DNA of 64,000 nucleotides from NCBI GenBank assembly GCA_946554335.1, contig CAMNSA010000001.1, positions 62,001 through 126,000 on the forward strand, in the 5' to 3' direction. The notes under the pieces are model-generated. The model did no database searches and was not told the origin of the DNA. It saw only the letters and a program-made list of their open reading frames with translations. How positions within the stretch are numbered: position 1 is the stretch's first letter; every line of letters begins with the position of its first letter. Shown one piece after another: positions 9,019-17,783 of the stretch. Both the position numbers and the translations under genes were made by a program. The stretch is from an uncultured Neglectibacter sp. (GTDB taxonomy: Bacteria; Bacillota; Clostridia; Oscillospirales; Acutalibacteraceae).

Positions 9019-9062
9019 GGGGCGTACCACCCGTATAGGGGAGGCGCGCCCTTTCTTTTTCC
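9019..9062 (+). terminator. possible terminator after the GH10 operon
   Basis: GGGCG and CGCCC flank an inner CCC-GTATA-GGG pairing, and TTTCTTTTTCCC follows. The stem is imperfect. The rest of 8965-9195 shows no gene. Confidence 0.4.
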
Positions 9063-9195
9063 CAAAGGCTTGTCAGGAGGGGAGGAAGGGGGTAAAATAG
9101 GGGAGAAAAAAACAGAGAGAATACCGGAGGGAGCCGCGAAAGGATGAGAAAGCGCGGCCCCAAGAAAAGAATTTTCGGGACAGGAAGGAAAACGC

Positions 9196-10416
9196 ATGAA
9201 GATACAAAGGGAATATCCCGCCGCGGCGATCACCCAGAGAGGGGCGGACCGGATCAAGGGGGGACACCCCTGGGTGTTTGACAACGAGATCACCGAACTG
9301 GAGGAGCAGCCGGAGGACGGGGAGCTTTGTGATGTATTGAGCCCGAAAGGCAGATATCTCGGCACCGGGTTTTTCAACAGTCACTCGAAAATCCGGGTGC
9401 GGATCCTTTCAAACAATACGAACGACCGCTTCGACGAGGCCTTTTTCCGGCGCAGGCTGCAGTATGCCTGGGATTACCGGAAGACCGTAATGGGGGAGGA
9501 TCGAAGCTGCTGCCGGTTGATTTTCGGGGAGGCGGATCATTTCCCCGGGCTTACGGTGGACCGCTTCGGGGACATTTTGGTGGCTCAGACCCTCTCTCTT
9601 GGGATCGAGAAAAAGAAGGAGCTGCTGTTTCCCCTTCTGGTGAAGATCATGGAGGCGGATGGTGAGAGCGTTTCCGGCATATTCCAGCGCAACGATGTGA
9701 AGCTCCGGGAGCTGGAGGGCCTTTCTCAATATAAGGGCTGGTTCCCCCTTAGGGGGAAGCCGCTGCCGGAAGCCACCCAAACGGAGATCGAGGAAAACGG
9801 CATCCGGTATCTGGTGGATTTTGAAAACGGGCAGAAGACAGGATTCTTTCTGGACCAGAAGTACAACCGGGCCGCAGCCGCCAGGCTGGCCCCGGGGAAA
9901 CGGGTGCTGGACTGCTTCACCCACACCGGGTCCTTCGGCCTCAACTGCGCGAAGGCCGGGGCAAAGCAGGTACATTCGGTGGATATTTCCGAAGCGGCTT
10001 TGCAGGTGGCGAAGGAAAACGCCGGTCGAAACGGGCTTTCGGAGAAGATCACCTATGAGCAGGCCAACGTGTTTGATCTTTTGCCCCGCCTGACCCCTGG
10101 AGAGTACGACTATATCATTCTGGACCCGCCTGCCTTTACCAAGTCTCATAAAACGGTGAAGGACGCCCAGAGAGGCTATAAGGAGATCAACTTCCGGGCC
10201 ATGAAGGTCCTGCCACGGGGTGGGTATCTGGCCACCTGCTCCTGCTCTCACTTTATGACGACAGAGCTGTTCCGGGAGGTGCTCAAAAGCGCCGCCAAGG
10301 ACGCCGGAGTGGAATTGAGGCTGATTGAGGAGCGATTTCAGGGGCCGGATCATCCCATTCTCTGGAGTGTGCCGGAGACGGATTATTTGAAATTTTACCT
10401 GCTGCAGGTGGTATAA
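9196..10416 (+). CDS. rlmI: 23S rRNA (cytosine-C5) methyltransferase, RlmI family
   Basis: 406 residues. An N-terminal PUA domain (about 1-75, including GGHPWVFDNEI) is followed by a class I SAM methyltransferase with VLDCFTHTGSFGLNCAKAG (SAM loop), IILDPPAFTKS and the catalytic cysteine segment CSCSHFM. This is the order and length of RlmI, which makes m5C1962 in 23S rRNA. An AGGAAGG site lies 7 bases before the ATG. It is followed at short distance by the DAHP synthase gene. Confidence 0.92.
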   Translation: MKIQREYPAAAITQRGADRIKGGHPWVFDNEITELEEQPEDGELCDVLSPKGRYLGTGFFNSHSKIRVRILSNNTNDRFDEAFFRRRLQYAWDYRKTVMGEDRSCCRLIFGEADHFPGLTVDRFGDILVAQTLSLGIEKKKELLFPLLVKIMEADGESVSGIFQRNDVKLRELEGLSQYKGWFPLRGKPLPEATQTEIEENGIRYLVDFENGQKTGFFLDQKYNRAAAARLAPGKRVLDCFTHTGSFGLNCAKAGAKQVHSVDISEAALQVAKENAGRNGLSEKITYEQANVFDLLPRLTPGEYDYIILDPPAFTKSHKTVKDAQRGYKEINFRAMKVLPRGGYLATCSCSHFMTTELFREVLKSAAKDAGVELRLIEERFQGPDHPILWSVPETDYLKFYLLQVV

Positions 10417-10460
10417 AAAAGCGGAGAGGAACGCCGGGATTTTCGCAAGGAGGAAAGAAT

Positions 10461-11492
10461 ATGAGCATGAAGCAAAACAGAGAGCTGCCGGTTCCTGCCG
10501 GGCTGAAGGCGGAATACCCGCTCACAGAGGGAATCAAAGCCCTGAAGGCCCGCAGAGACGAGGAGATCCGGGATATTTTCGAGGGGAGGACGGAAAAATT
10601 CCTGGTGATCGTGGGGCCCTGCTCTGCGGACAATCAGGACGCGGTGCTGGAATATGTGACAAGACTTGCCAAAGTGCAGGAACAGGTGAAGGACAAGCTG
10701 CTTCTGATCCCCCGGGTGTACACCAACAAGCCCCGCACCACCGGGGAGGGGTACAAGGGGATGCTGCACCAGCCCTCTCCCGATCAGGCTCCCGACATGC
10801 TGCAGGGCATTATCGCCATTCGGAAGATGCACATCCGGGTGATGGAAGAGACGGGGCTCACTGCCGCCGATGAAATGCTGTACCCGGAAAACCGCAGCTA
10901 CCTGGACGATGTGCTGTCCTATGAGGCGGTGGGGGCAAGGTCTGTGGAAAATCAGCAGCACCGGCTGGTAGCCAGCGGGATGGACATCCCGGTGGGGATG
11001 AAAAATCCCACCAGCGGCGATCTTTCCGTGATGCTCAATTCCATCCAGGCGGCCCAGGCCTCCCACACCTTCCTGTATCGGGGCTGGGACGCGACCACCT
11101 CCGGAAATCCCCTCGCCCACGCTATCCTTCGGGGCGGAGTGGACAAGTATGGCGCCTGCGTGCCAAACTACCACTACGAGGATCTCTACCGGCTTTGGGA
11201 GCTTTACGAAAAGCGGGAGCTGAAAAATCCCGCCGCCATCGTAGACGCGAACCACTCCAACTCCAACAAGAAATATCAAGAGCAGATCCGCATCGTCAGC
11301 GAGGTTCTGCACAGCAGAAATTACAATCCCGCCTTAAAGAAGCTCATTAAGGGCGTGATGATCGAAAGCTATCTCATGGAGGGAAGCCAGCCTATCGACT
11401 GCGACAGGGTGTACGGAAGGTCCATCACCGACCCCTGCCTCGGATGGGAGGACACGGAAGCTCTGCTGTATTCTATTGCCGAAAAGGCGTGA
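10461..11492 (+). CDS. aroF: 3-deoxy-7-phosphoheptulonate (DAHP) synthase, class I
   Basis: 343 residues, the length of the AroF/G/H-type enzymes. Conserved segments are VGPCSADNQDAVLEY, RVYTNKPRTTGEGYKGM, ENRSYLDDVLSYEAVGARS, GMKNPTSGD and IVDANHSNSNKK. It condenses phosphoenolpyruvate with erythrose-4-phosphate as the first step of aromatic amino acid synthesis. An AAGGAGG site precedes the ATG. There is no fused chorismate mutase domain. Which paralogue (F, G or H) and which feedback inhibitor cannot be read reliably from the sequence. Confidence 0.92.
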   Translation: MSMKQNRELPVPAGLKAEYPLTEGIKALKARRDEEIRDIFEGRTEKFLVIVGPCSADNQDAVLEYVTRLAKVQEQVKDKLLLIPRVYTNKPRTTGEGYKGMLHQPSPDQAPDMLQGIIAIRKMHIRVMEETGLTAADEMLYPENRSYLDDVLSYEAVGARSVENQQHRLVASGMDIPVGMKNPTSGDLSVMLNSIQAAQASHTFLYRGWDATTSGNPLAHAILRGGVDKYGACVPNYHYEDLYRLWELYEKRELKNPAAIVDANHSNSNKKYQEQIRIVSEVLHSRNYNPALKKLIKGVMIESYLMEGSQPIDCDRVYGRSITDPCLGWEDTEALLYSIAEKA

Positions 11493-11515
11493 AAAATGAT
11501 GAAGAGGAGTTTCCG

Positions 11516-12072
11516 ATGAAGCACTGGTTCCTGCCGGAAGACGAAATGGCGCCGGTCATTGAGGCCCGCCGGATGATTGCCGGAAAGTATCCAGGCAGAG
11601 AGTTGTCCAGTCTGCCGCCGAAAGCAGTGTTTTTTGTTTGGGCAGGGGACTGTCTGTACTGGAAAAAACATTTTCCCCCATCCTGTTGATGGAGGAGCTC
11701 CCCGGATTTATCAGCAGCTCTCCTGTAATGGCTGTTCCCGGCTGTAAGGACTGGTGCTTTTTGCAGGGAGGATACGGCAGTCCACAGGCAGCCTGCACGG
11801 TAGAGGCTTTAGCAGTTCTGGGTGTGCGGAAAATTTTTCTGGTGGGCTTATGCGGTGGATTCGGCGCACAGGTGCAGACAGGAGAAATTCTGCTTCCCCA
11901 AAGGATCCTGAGCGAAGAAGGGGTTTCCCGTCACTACCTGGCAGACCCTGAGATTGCGCAGGTACACAGTCCGTATCTTCAGGAGGAACTTGCCGCGTAT
12001 CTGCGGCGGACCGGTTTATCACTGCCTGTATTTCCTATGCTTTGGAGAATTGAAGAACCATCCGTAAAATAA
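11516..12072 (+). pseudogene. nucleoside phosphorylase (uridine/purine phosphorylase family), frameshifted and C-terminally truncated
   Basis: An ATG at 11516 behind GAGGAG opens a phosphorylase-like N-terminus (MKHWFLPEDEMAP). The frame stops at 11689. The homologous continuation (LSVLEKTFSPILL, then VPGCKDWCFLQGGYG and FLVGLCGGFG) runs in frame 1 from before 11638 to 12072. The switch falls at or near the T6 run at about 11630-11635, the place expected for a one-base indel. The protein also ends at about 190 residues where the family has 240-260, so the C-terminal substrate-binding part is missing. A short open tail to 12122 (AELYKSLL) may be residue of it. It is either a decayed gene or, for the frameshift only, a sequencing error. 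Confidence 0.75.
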
Positions 12073-12147
12073 GAGAGAGCGGTACGGAGGAGATCGCGGA
12101 GCTTTACAAGTCTCTGCTGTAAGGAAAATAGAGTTGGGATAAAAAGG

Positions 12148-12180
12148 GACGCCGTGCTGATTTCAGCACGGCGCCTTTTG
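12148..12180 (+). terminator. rho-independent terminator
   Basis: GCCGTGCTGA (12151-12160) pairs perfectly with TCAGCACGGC (12163-12172), followed by GCCTTTTG. It ends the rlmI-aroF-phosphorylase region. Confidence 0.8.
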
Positions 12181-12223
12181 CGCAGTTGATGGAAAGGTCA
12201 AGGACTCTCTTATTTGGCTCCCA

Positions 12224-12318
12224 TCGTCAGAGGGAGGCAAGGGCCACCCTCTCAGTCTCGCTTGCGCTCGACAGCTCTCCCAGAGGGAGAGCCAAGTCTA
12301 ATAACTAAAATCTAACTA
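12224..12318. repeat. dispersed intergenic repeat (CTCAG hairpin plus AT-rich tag)
   Basis: Contains a CTCAGTC...GACAG hairpin-like segment, CTCTCCC...GGGAGAG, and the AT-rich tag CTAATAACTAAAATCTAAC at about 12297-12315. The same components recur at 14200, 35700-36030, 44030-44210, 52430-52630 and 53565-53835. Confidence 0.7.
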
Positions 12319-14082
12319 CTATTTCCGAATCAGCTTATAGAAGCGGAAATCTCCGGGCATGACCATGGGACGGAAGACCCGCTCTAAAGGCTCGGGGCGG
12401 CAGGTGGCGGAATCTCCCATGCGGCGAGGCTGGGGGTTCACATGGTGGGGCTCGGTAAATCTCATTCCCGTTTCCAGATCCTCAAAGCCGATGTAATCGT
12501 CATCCAGCAGGGTGACTTCAACGGGAGTGCCGTACTCGTGATAGTTGTAAATGGCGAAGATGTCGTTGTCGTACCGGAACAGGTTGGCCTGAGGCTTGGC
12601 GCCCAGGAAAACCTTTTCCCCGCGGCCGAACAGCTTTGCGAGGAACGCCCAGATCTCCCCGGGGAGGCGGTAGAGATCCCCGAAGTTGTCCGGGATATTC
12701 AGAATGTTCAAAAGGCCGTCGCCATAATAGTCCTGAGTGGCGATGGGAGTGCAGAAATCGTTGACATGCAGCAGCACATCCGGCCAGGTGGCGTTGGTCT
12801 TATAGTTGAGCACCTCGAAGGTGGCCGGTAAGTCAGACTCATACACATTGCCGTTCCAGACATTGAGATAGTTGATCTGGTACTTTGTGCCGGTGACGTG
12901 GCGGCCGGTAAACCGGGCGGAGGTCATATCCTGAATTCCCCTGTCCCAGGTGGCCTTTACAAAGCCGCTGGTAACGATGGCGCGGCCGCCGCCCGCTACA
13001 AACTTTTTCAGCTTCTCCACCACCTGAGGGTCATGGGCGGCGTTTTCCGCTAAAAACAGCACCCGGGCGTTAAAATCGAATTCCGGCTTGGGCTCAAAGG
13101 GAACGCCGCACATGCCGATATAATTCATCAGCTGATCTTCCCCGTCGGAGTCATAGGGCTCATAAGCGCTGACGCCCATAGGCTCGCCCAACTGACTCAA
13201 CAGCGTGTCAATTCGCTCCAGATCGACGCCCAACGGAGGCAGATACTCGCCGTGGCAGACACTGGCAAAGTTAAACAGCATCAGCTCCGGCGCTTTGGCA
13301 AAGAGAGTCAGGTTCGCCTGCTCCAGCCACATATTCTTATGGGTGGAGGCGCCGCCCAGATCGATCCAGCCGCCGCCGTTTCTGCCAGGAGCCACATTGG
13401 AGAAATACCGGACCAGACTGTAGCTCATGTAGCGCTGCAGGTGCTGGTGGTTGAAATTGCTGTTGCGGGATTCCGTGCCGGTGTAGATCATGTCGAAAAT
13501 ATCCTTCTGCTTCCCGGGATTGTAGCCCGTGGCCTGGTGGGACTCGTACCAGTTGGGATATTTGATGATGAAGTTGCATTTGGGATTGACGCTTTTCGCC
13601 AGGTCTACGATCTCCTGAGAAAATTCGGCCATCTGGTCCAGCTTGAACTGGGTCCAGCTGCGCTCTCCCTTTTTCTCGATGCACATATGGCAGCGGCAGG
13701 AAGAGAAAAAGTAGTCGTCCAGGATGATCTCGTCGAACACCTCGGCCGCGTCCCGCACGATCTGGAAAAACCGTTCCCGGTGGGCGGGGTCGGAATAGCA
13801 GAAGCAGTCAAATACCGAGGGCTTGGGCGTATCGCCTACCTTGACGGTGGCTGTGATGCCCCCTGAAACCTCGACGCCGTTATCCTCAAACAGCTTCTTG
13901 GCCGCCAGCATCTTATCCCTGGGAATGTCTACCAGGGCCCGGTGATTCTCCAGATAGACCTTGTCCATGGCTGTGTAGCGCTTGCAGAAGTCAATATCCT
14001 TCTGCATCTGCTCCAGGCTGGTGTTCTCCAGATAATAGGCGTACACATAGCCGCAGAGCCGGAAATTTTGATAGGCTTGCAT
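12319..14082 (-). CDS. uncharacterised 587-aa protein, probable glycoside-hydrolase-like barrel
   Basis: I do not recognise a named family. The first ~300 residues read like a TIM-barrel glycosidase: IILDDYFFSSCRCHMCIEKKG (acidic pair at strand end, cysteine cluster), then FIIKYPNWYESHQ and FDMIYTGTESR. Residues about 340-420 (NARVLFLAENAAHDP, KLKKFVAGGGRAIVTSGF) resemble the amidotransferase-like trimerisation domain seen in some beta-galactosidases. No signal peptide or membrane segment is seen, so it is probably cytoplasmic. AGGAGGAG precedes the ATG, and it has its own promoter. The neighbouring alpha-xylosidase suggests a glycan role. Automated labels such as permease would be wrong. Confidence 0.8.
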   Translation of the reverse strand: MQAYQNFRLCGYVYAYYLENTSLEQMQKDIDFCKRYTAMDKVYLENHRALVDIPRDKMLAAKKLFEDNGVEVSGGITATVKVGDTPKPSVFDCFCYSDPAHRERFFQIVRDAAEVFDEIILDDYFFSSCRCHMCIEKKGERSWTQFKLDQMAEFSQEIVDLAKSVNPKCNFIIKYPNWYESHQATGYNPGKQKDIFDMIYTGTESRNSNFNHQHLQRYMSYSLVRYFSNVAPGRNGGGWIDLGGASTHKNMWLEQANLTLFAKAPELMLFNFASVCHGEYLPPLGVDLERIDTLLSQLGEPMGVSAYEPYDSDGEDQLMNYIGMCGVPFEPKPEFDFNARVLFLAENAAHDPQVVEKLKKFVAGGGRAIVTSGFVKATWDRGIQDMTSARFTGRHVTGTKYQINYLNVWNGNVYESDLPATFEVLNYKTNATWPDVLLHVNDFCTPIATQDYYGDGLLNILNIPDNFGDLYRLPGEIWAFLAKLFGRGEKVFLGAKPQANLFRYDNDIFAIYNYHEYGTPVEVTLLDDDYIGFEDLETGMRFTEPHHVNPQPRRMGDSATCRPEPLERVFRPMVMPGDFRFYKLIRK

Positions 14083-14114
14083 GGATAACTCCTCCTAATC
14101 TCTAAGATAGTTAA

Positions 14115-14143
14115 ATTGTACCCCGTTTTGAAAGTGCCGTCAA
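14115..14143 (-). promoter_or_regulatory. promoter of the 587-aa gene
   Basis: Minus strand: TTGACG (14138-14143), 17-base spacer, TACAAT (14115-14120), 33 bases before the ATG. It lies immediately after the terminator of the upstream alpha-xylosidase gene. Confidence 0.7.
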
Positions 14144-14162
14144 TATTTGCGCCGCGCTTCCG

Positions 14163-14199
14163 GCAAAAAAGGAAGGGCCGGACAGAAGTCCGGCCCTGA
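14163..14199 (-). terminator. terminator of the alpha-xylosidase gene
   Basis: AGGGCCGGAC (14174-14183) pairs perfectly with GTCCGGCCCT (14188-14197). On the minus strand it is followed by TCCTTTTTTG. Confidence 0.85.
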
Positions 14200-14320
14200 G
14201 GGATGGGTAAGTTAAGGCTAAAACACGACCCCTCAGTCAGCTTCGCTGACAGCTCCCTTTACGCAAGGGAGCTAAGGTCTTTTCTAACAACTAATATCTA
14301 AAATCTAACAACTGCTCAGA
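14200..14320. repeat. dispersed intergenic repeat
   Basis: CCCTCAGTCAGC-TTCG-CTGACAG hairpin, CTCCCTTTACGCAAGGGAG hairpin, then the AT-rich tag CTAATATCTAAAATCTAAC at about 14290-14308. It lies between the alpha-xylosidase stop and its terminator, so it is probably transcribed as 3' untranslated RNA. Confidence 0.75.
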
Positions 14321-14326
14321 AGGAGC

Positions 14327-16642
14327 TTACAGGGTGAAGGTCACGTCGGAAAGGCCGCCGTTCACCTTTAATACCGTGCCCAGCTCGTGGGGCTCAGACA
14401 CCGCGCCGGAAAGGGAGGAGACCTCCTTTACATTGCGCAGGAGAATTTGCAGGTTTTCCGCTTTTCCCTCAAAACGGAAGGAGACCGTTCCGTTTTTGTT
14501 TTCCGCGAAGACCTTCAGAAGCTCTTTTCCCTTCATATCCCGCACATCCGCCTGAGCATGATCCTTCAGGGCGAACACATGGAGGGTCAGGTCCTTCCCG
14601 TAGTCGTATTCCACATTCTGGTCGTCCGCGCCTACGGGAATGATGGAATTTTCTCTCGCCATCAGGGGCAGGCTCATGAAATCGTGGACCTCGTGGAACC
14701 ATTTTCCGCCCTCCACCACCCGGTTGGAGAGGAAGTGGGTCCAGGTGCCCTCCGGCAGATAGTAATCCACATCGCCGCTTTCCGTGAACACGGGGGCAAC
14801 CAGCAGACTTTCGCCCAGCATATACTGCCGGTCCAGATCGGAGCAGGGGATATCCTCCGGGAATTCCAGCACCATGGCCCGCATGGTGGGGATGCCGGTC
14901 TCGTGGGTGTACACGGCGTTGGAGAATAGATAGGGCATCAGGGTGCATTTCAAATTGGTGAATTTACGCACCACGTCCACCGCTTCTTCTCCGAAGAGCC
15001 AGGGGACCCGGTAGGAATTGGAGCCGTGCAGGCGGGAGTGGGTGGAAAGCAGGCCGAAGGCCGCCCAGCGCTTGTACACATCGGCAGGGGCCGTGCCCTC
15101 AAAGCCGCTGATATCGTGGCTCCAGAAGCCGAAGCCGGAGAGGCACAGGGAAAGCCCGGCCCTAAGAGATTCGCTCATGGACAGGTAGTTGCTGGAGCAG
15201 TCGCCTCCCCAGTGTACGGGGAACTTCTGCCCGCCCACAGTGGCGCTGCGGGAGAAGACGCAGGCCTCGTCCTTGCCCTTGTATTCCTCCAACAGGTCGA
15301 AAACGCATTTGTTGTAAAGATAGGTATAGTAGTTGTGCATCAGCTCCGGGTCGCTTCCGTCGTAATAGACCACGTCGGTGGGGATGCGCTCGCCGAAATC
15401 CGTCTTGAAGCAGTCCACGCCCTGGTCTAACAGGACTCTGAGCTTATCCTGATACCACTTCCAGGCGCCGGGATTGGTGAAGTCGATCACAGAGCAGCCG
15501 CCCTGCCACAGATCCCACTGCCACACGTCGCCGTTGGGGCGCTTTAAGAGATAGCCCTTTTCCATGCCCTCATCAAAGAGAGGGGACTTCTGGCTGATGT
15601 AGGGGTTGATCCACACGCAGATCTTCAGCTTCTTGTCGTTCTTCATCCGGGAAAGCATTCCGGGCACATCGTCGAACATGGCCTTGTCCCACTGGAAATT
15701 ACACCATTCATTTTCCTTCATCCAGTAGCAGTCAAAATGGAACACATGCAGGGGGATGCCACGCTCTGCCATACCGTCCACAAAGCTTGTGACCGTCTTT
15801 TCATCGTAGGAGGTAGTAAAGGAGGTAGTCAGCCACAGCCCAAAGCTCCAGGCGGGAGGCAGGGCGGGACGGCCGGTGAGGGCCGTGTAGTTTTTCAGCA
15901 CGGTCTTTCCGTCTCCTCCGCCTACCACCATAAAGTCCAGCTTCTCTCCTGGTACGGAGAACTGTACCCGGGTGACCACCTCGGAGCAGATCTCGTAAGA
16001 GACCTTGCCGCTGGTGTTGACCAGCACGCCGTAACCCTTGTTGGTCATGTGGAAGGGGATGTTTTTATAGGCGATCTCCGAGCAGGTCCCGCCGTCCTCG
16101 TTCCAGATGTCCACCACCTGGCCGTTTTTCACAAAGGGGGTAAAACGCTCGCCCAGGCCGTACACCTTTTCGCCCAGGTCCAGATCCATCTGGCAGCGCA
16201 TGAAGGGGCCCTCGGGGGTCTTCATGGTGCTGAGCATGGCGTGGCCGAAGCGGTCGCCGATATTCACCAGCTTCCTTCCCTCGTAGTAGTAGACAAAGGA
16301 GGCGGGGTTCTTGGTGATGCGAAGCTCGGTCTTTCCGCTTTTTACGGCGACGGCCGTCTCGGTTTCCGAGACCTCCAGGGGAAGGTCTTCCATCATGAGG
16401 TCAAACTGGGGCTCCTTTTTTGCGCTGCCCCTGAAGTGGCAGGCCTGCAGGCGGATGATGTCCGTTCTGGGAGAGGAGACGTACATCTCCATGACCGGGC
16501 CGTCCATAGCCCGGACATCCTGGGGATAGGGTACCGAGTAAAGGTAGACGCGATTATCCTCTATTTTGACTTCGCGGATCTGCACGACGTCGGCCGCTTC
16601 TACGCCGGGCCGGTTGAGCCAATAGCCTTTGGTAAATTTCAC
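14327..16642 (-). CDS. yicI: alpha-xylosidase, glycoside hydrolase family 31 (YicI type)
   Basis: 771 residues from a GTG at 16642, nearly the length of E. coli YicI (772). The open frame continues upstream to 16729, but the GTG has an AGGAAG site about 8 bases before it and the N-terminus KFTKGYWLNRPG matches the family start. Nucleophile D415 lies in CFKTDFGE and acid/base D481 in HWGGDCSSN, both at the YicI positions. Other family blocks are WSFGLWLTTSF and HVFHFDCYWMK. It removes alpha-xylosyl units from the non-reducing ends of xyloglucan-type oligosaccharides in the cytoplasm. The precise aglycone is not readable. Confidence 0.93.
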   Translation of the reverse strand: MKFTKGYWLNRPGVEAADVVQIREVKIEDNRVYLYSVPYPQDVRAMDGPVMEMYVSSPRTDIIRLQACHFRGSAKKEPQFDLMMEDLPLEVSETETAVAVKSGKTELRITKNPASFVYYYEGRKLVNIGDRFGHAMLSTMKTPEGPFMRCQMDLDLGEKVYGLGERFTPFVKNGQVVDIWNEDGGTCSEIAYKNIPFHMTNKGYGVLVNTSGKVSYEICSEVVTRVQFSVPGEKLDFMVVGGGDGKTVLKNYTALTGRPALPPAWSFGLWLTTSFTTSYDEKTVTSFVDGMAERGIPLHVFHFDCYWMKENEWCNFQWDKAMFDDVPGMLSRMKNDKKLKICVWINPYISQKSPLFDEGMEKGYLLKRPNGDVWQWDLWQGGCSVIDFTNPGAWKWYQDKLRVLLDQGVDCFKTDFGERIPTDVVYYDGSDPELMHNYYTYLYNKCVFDLLEEYKGKDEACVFSRSATVGGQKFPVHWGGDCSSNYLSMSESLRAGLSLCLSGFGFWSHDISGFEGTAPADVYKRWAAFGLLSTHSRLHGSNSYRVPWLFGEEAVDVVRKFTNLKCTLMPYLFSNAVYTHETGIPTMRAMVLEFPEDIPCSDLDRQYMLGESLLVAPVFTESGDVDYYLPEGTWTHFLSNRVVEGGKWFHEVHDFMSLPLMARENSIIPVGADDQNVEYDYGKDLTLHVFALKDHAQADVRDMKGKELLKVFAENKNGTVSFRFEGKAENLQILLRNVKEVSSLSGAVSEPHELGTVLKVNGGLSDVTFTL

Positions 16643-16832
16643 AGTCTCGCTTCCTTTCTCCTTTTTGCCGTTTTCCGGCTGGTTTTTCCCGTGAGGATCC
16701 CACTGCCGAGGTTGAAAAAAACGGAGCAATGGGATATAGTATATTCGTTATTATAAAGGAAAAGAGAGCAAAATACCAGTATAAATCAGGCAAATAATTC
16801 CACTATTTTGATTTTTGAGAGGGGGAGGCGCG

Positions 16833-17783
16833 GTGATCCTTCCGGTGGTATTATGCGTTCTCATACTCTGCGCGGGGCTGTGGCTGTTCCTGATCGCCCC
16901 CGCCATGGAGAAGAAGACGGAGCTTTCTGAGCTTTGGAAATACGACTATGCCCACAGGGGGCTGCACTGCCGGGAGGGGGGAGCGCCGGAAAACACTCTC
17001 GCCGCTTTCCGGCTTGCCGTCCAGTATGGGTTCGGGATCGAATTGGATCTGCGTTTGACCGCGGATCGACAGGTGGTGGCGCATCATGACCCTTCCCTGT
17101 TTCGCACCTGCGGGGCGGATAAGCGGATATCCGAGCTGAGCTTTAAAGAGCTTCAGGGCTTCCGGCTGTTTCAGACGGAGGAAAGGATTCCTTCTCTTTC
17201 CCAGGTGCTCTCCCTTGTGGAGGGAAGAGTACCGCTGATCCTGGAGCTGAAAAGCTGTGAAAATTACGAGGAGCTGTGCAGGCTCTCCCTCAGGGAGCTG
17301 GGGGGTTACGGGGGCCTTTTCTGTGTGGAATCCTTTGACCCCAGGATCCTTCGATGGTTCCGGCTTTACGCCCCTCAGACAGCGCGGGGGCAGCTGATGA
17401 CCCGCCTCAAGGGCGGGAAGGATGGGATTGGGGCTTTCAAGGCCTTCTGCGGCAGGAACCTTCTGACGAACTTTTTGACCCGGCCCCATTTTACAGCCTA
17501 TGAATTCCAATGGAGAAATAACCTCTCTCTAAAAACTGCGAAATGGCTTTTTCACATGCGGGAGGCCAGCTGGACGCTGAAAACCTGGGAGGAGCTGCAA
17601 AAGGCGAAGCGGCATGGGAACCTCTGTATTTTTGAAGGCGTTTTGTTCCAGAAGGAACCTGAGAGGCAAAAGGATCCCACAAGAGGGCTTTCAAAAGGTC
17701 TGGGAGCGACGGCTTTCAGGGAGAGAAAGGTGAGAGCCAGAGCCTTAGAAAGCCGGGAGAAGGAGAATACGCTTTATGAATGA
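16833..17783 (+). CDS. membrane-anchored glycerophosphodiester phosphodiesterase family protein
   Basis: About 316 residues. I chose the GTG at 16833 because GAGGGGGAGG lies just upstream; an in-frame TTG at 16815 lacks a site. One N-terminal membrane segment (VILPVVLCVLILCAGLWLFL) is followed by a GDPD barrel: YAHRGLHC, APENTLAAF, GIELDLRLTADRQVVAHHD and LILELKS. The conserved HRG, the E-x-D pair and the HHD general acid are all present. It hydrolyses glycerophosphodiesters or lipid-related phosphodiesters at the inner face of the membrane or outside it. The last 8 bases overlap the rlmD start. Confidence 0.88.
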   Translation: MILPVVLCVLILCAGLWLFLIAPAMEKKTELSELWKYDYAHRGLHCREGGAPENTLAAFRLAVQYGFGIELDLRLTADRQVVAHHDPSLFRTCGADKRISELSFKELQGFRLFQTEERIPSLSQVLSLVEGRVPLILELKSCENYEELCRLSLRELGGYGGLFCVESFDPRILRWFRLYAPQTARGQLMTRLKGGKDGIGAFKAFCGRNLLTNFLTRPHFTAYEFQWRNNLSLKTAKWLFHMREASWTLKTWEELQKAKRHGNLCIFEGVLFQKEPERQKDPTRGLSKGLGATAFRERKVRARALESREKENTLYE

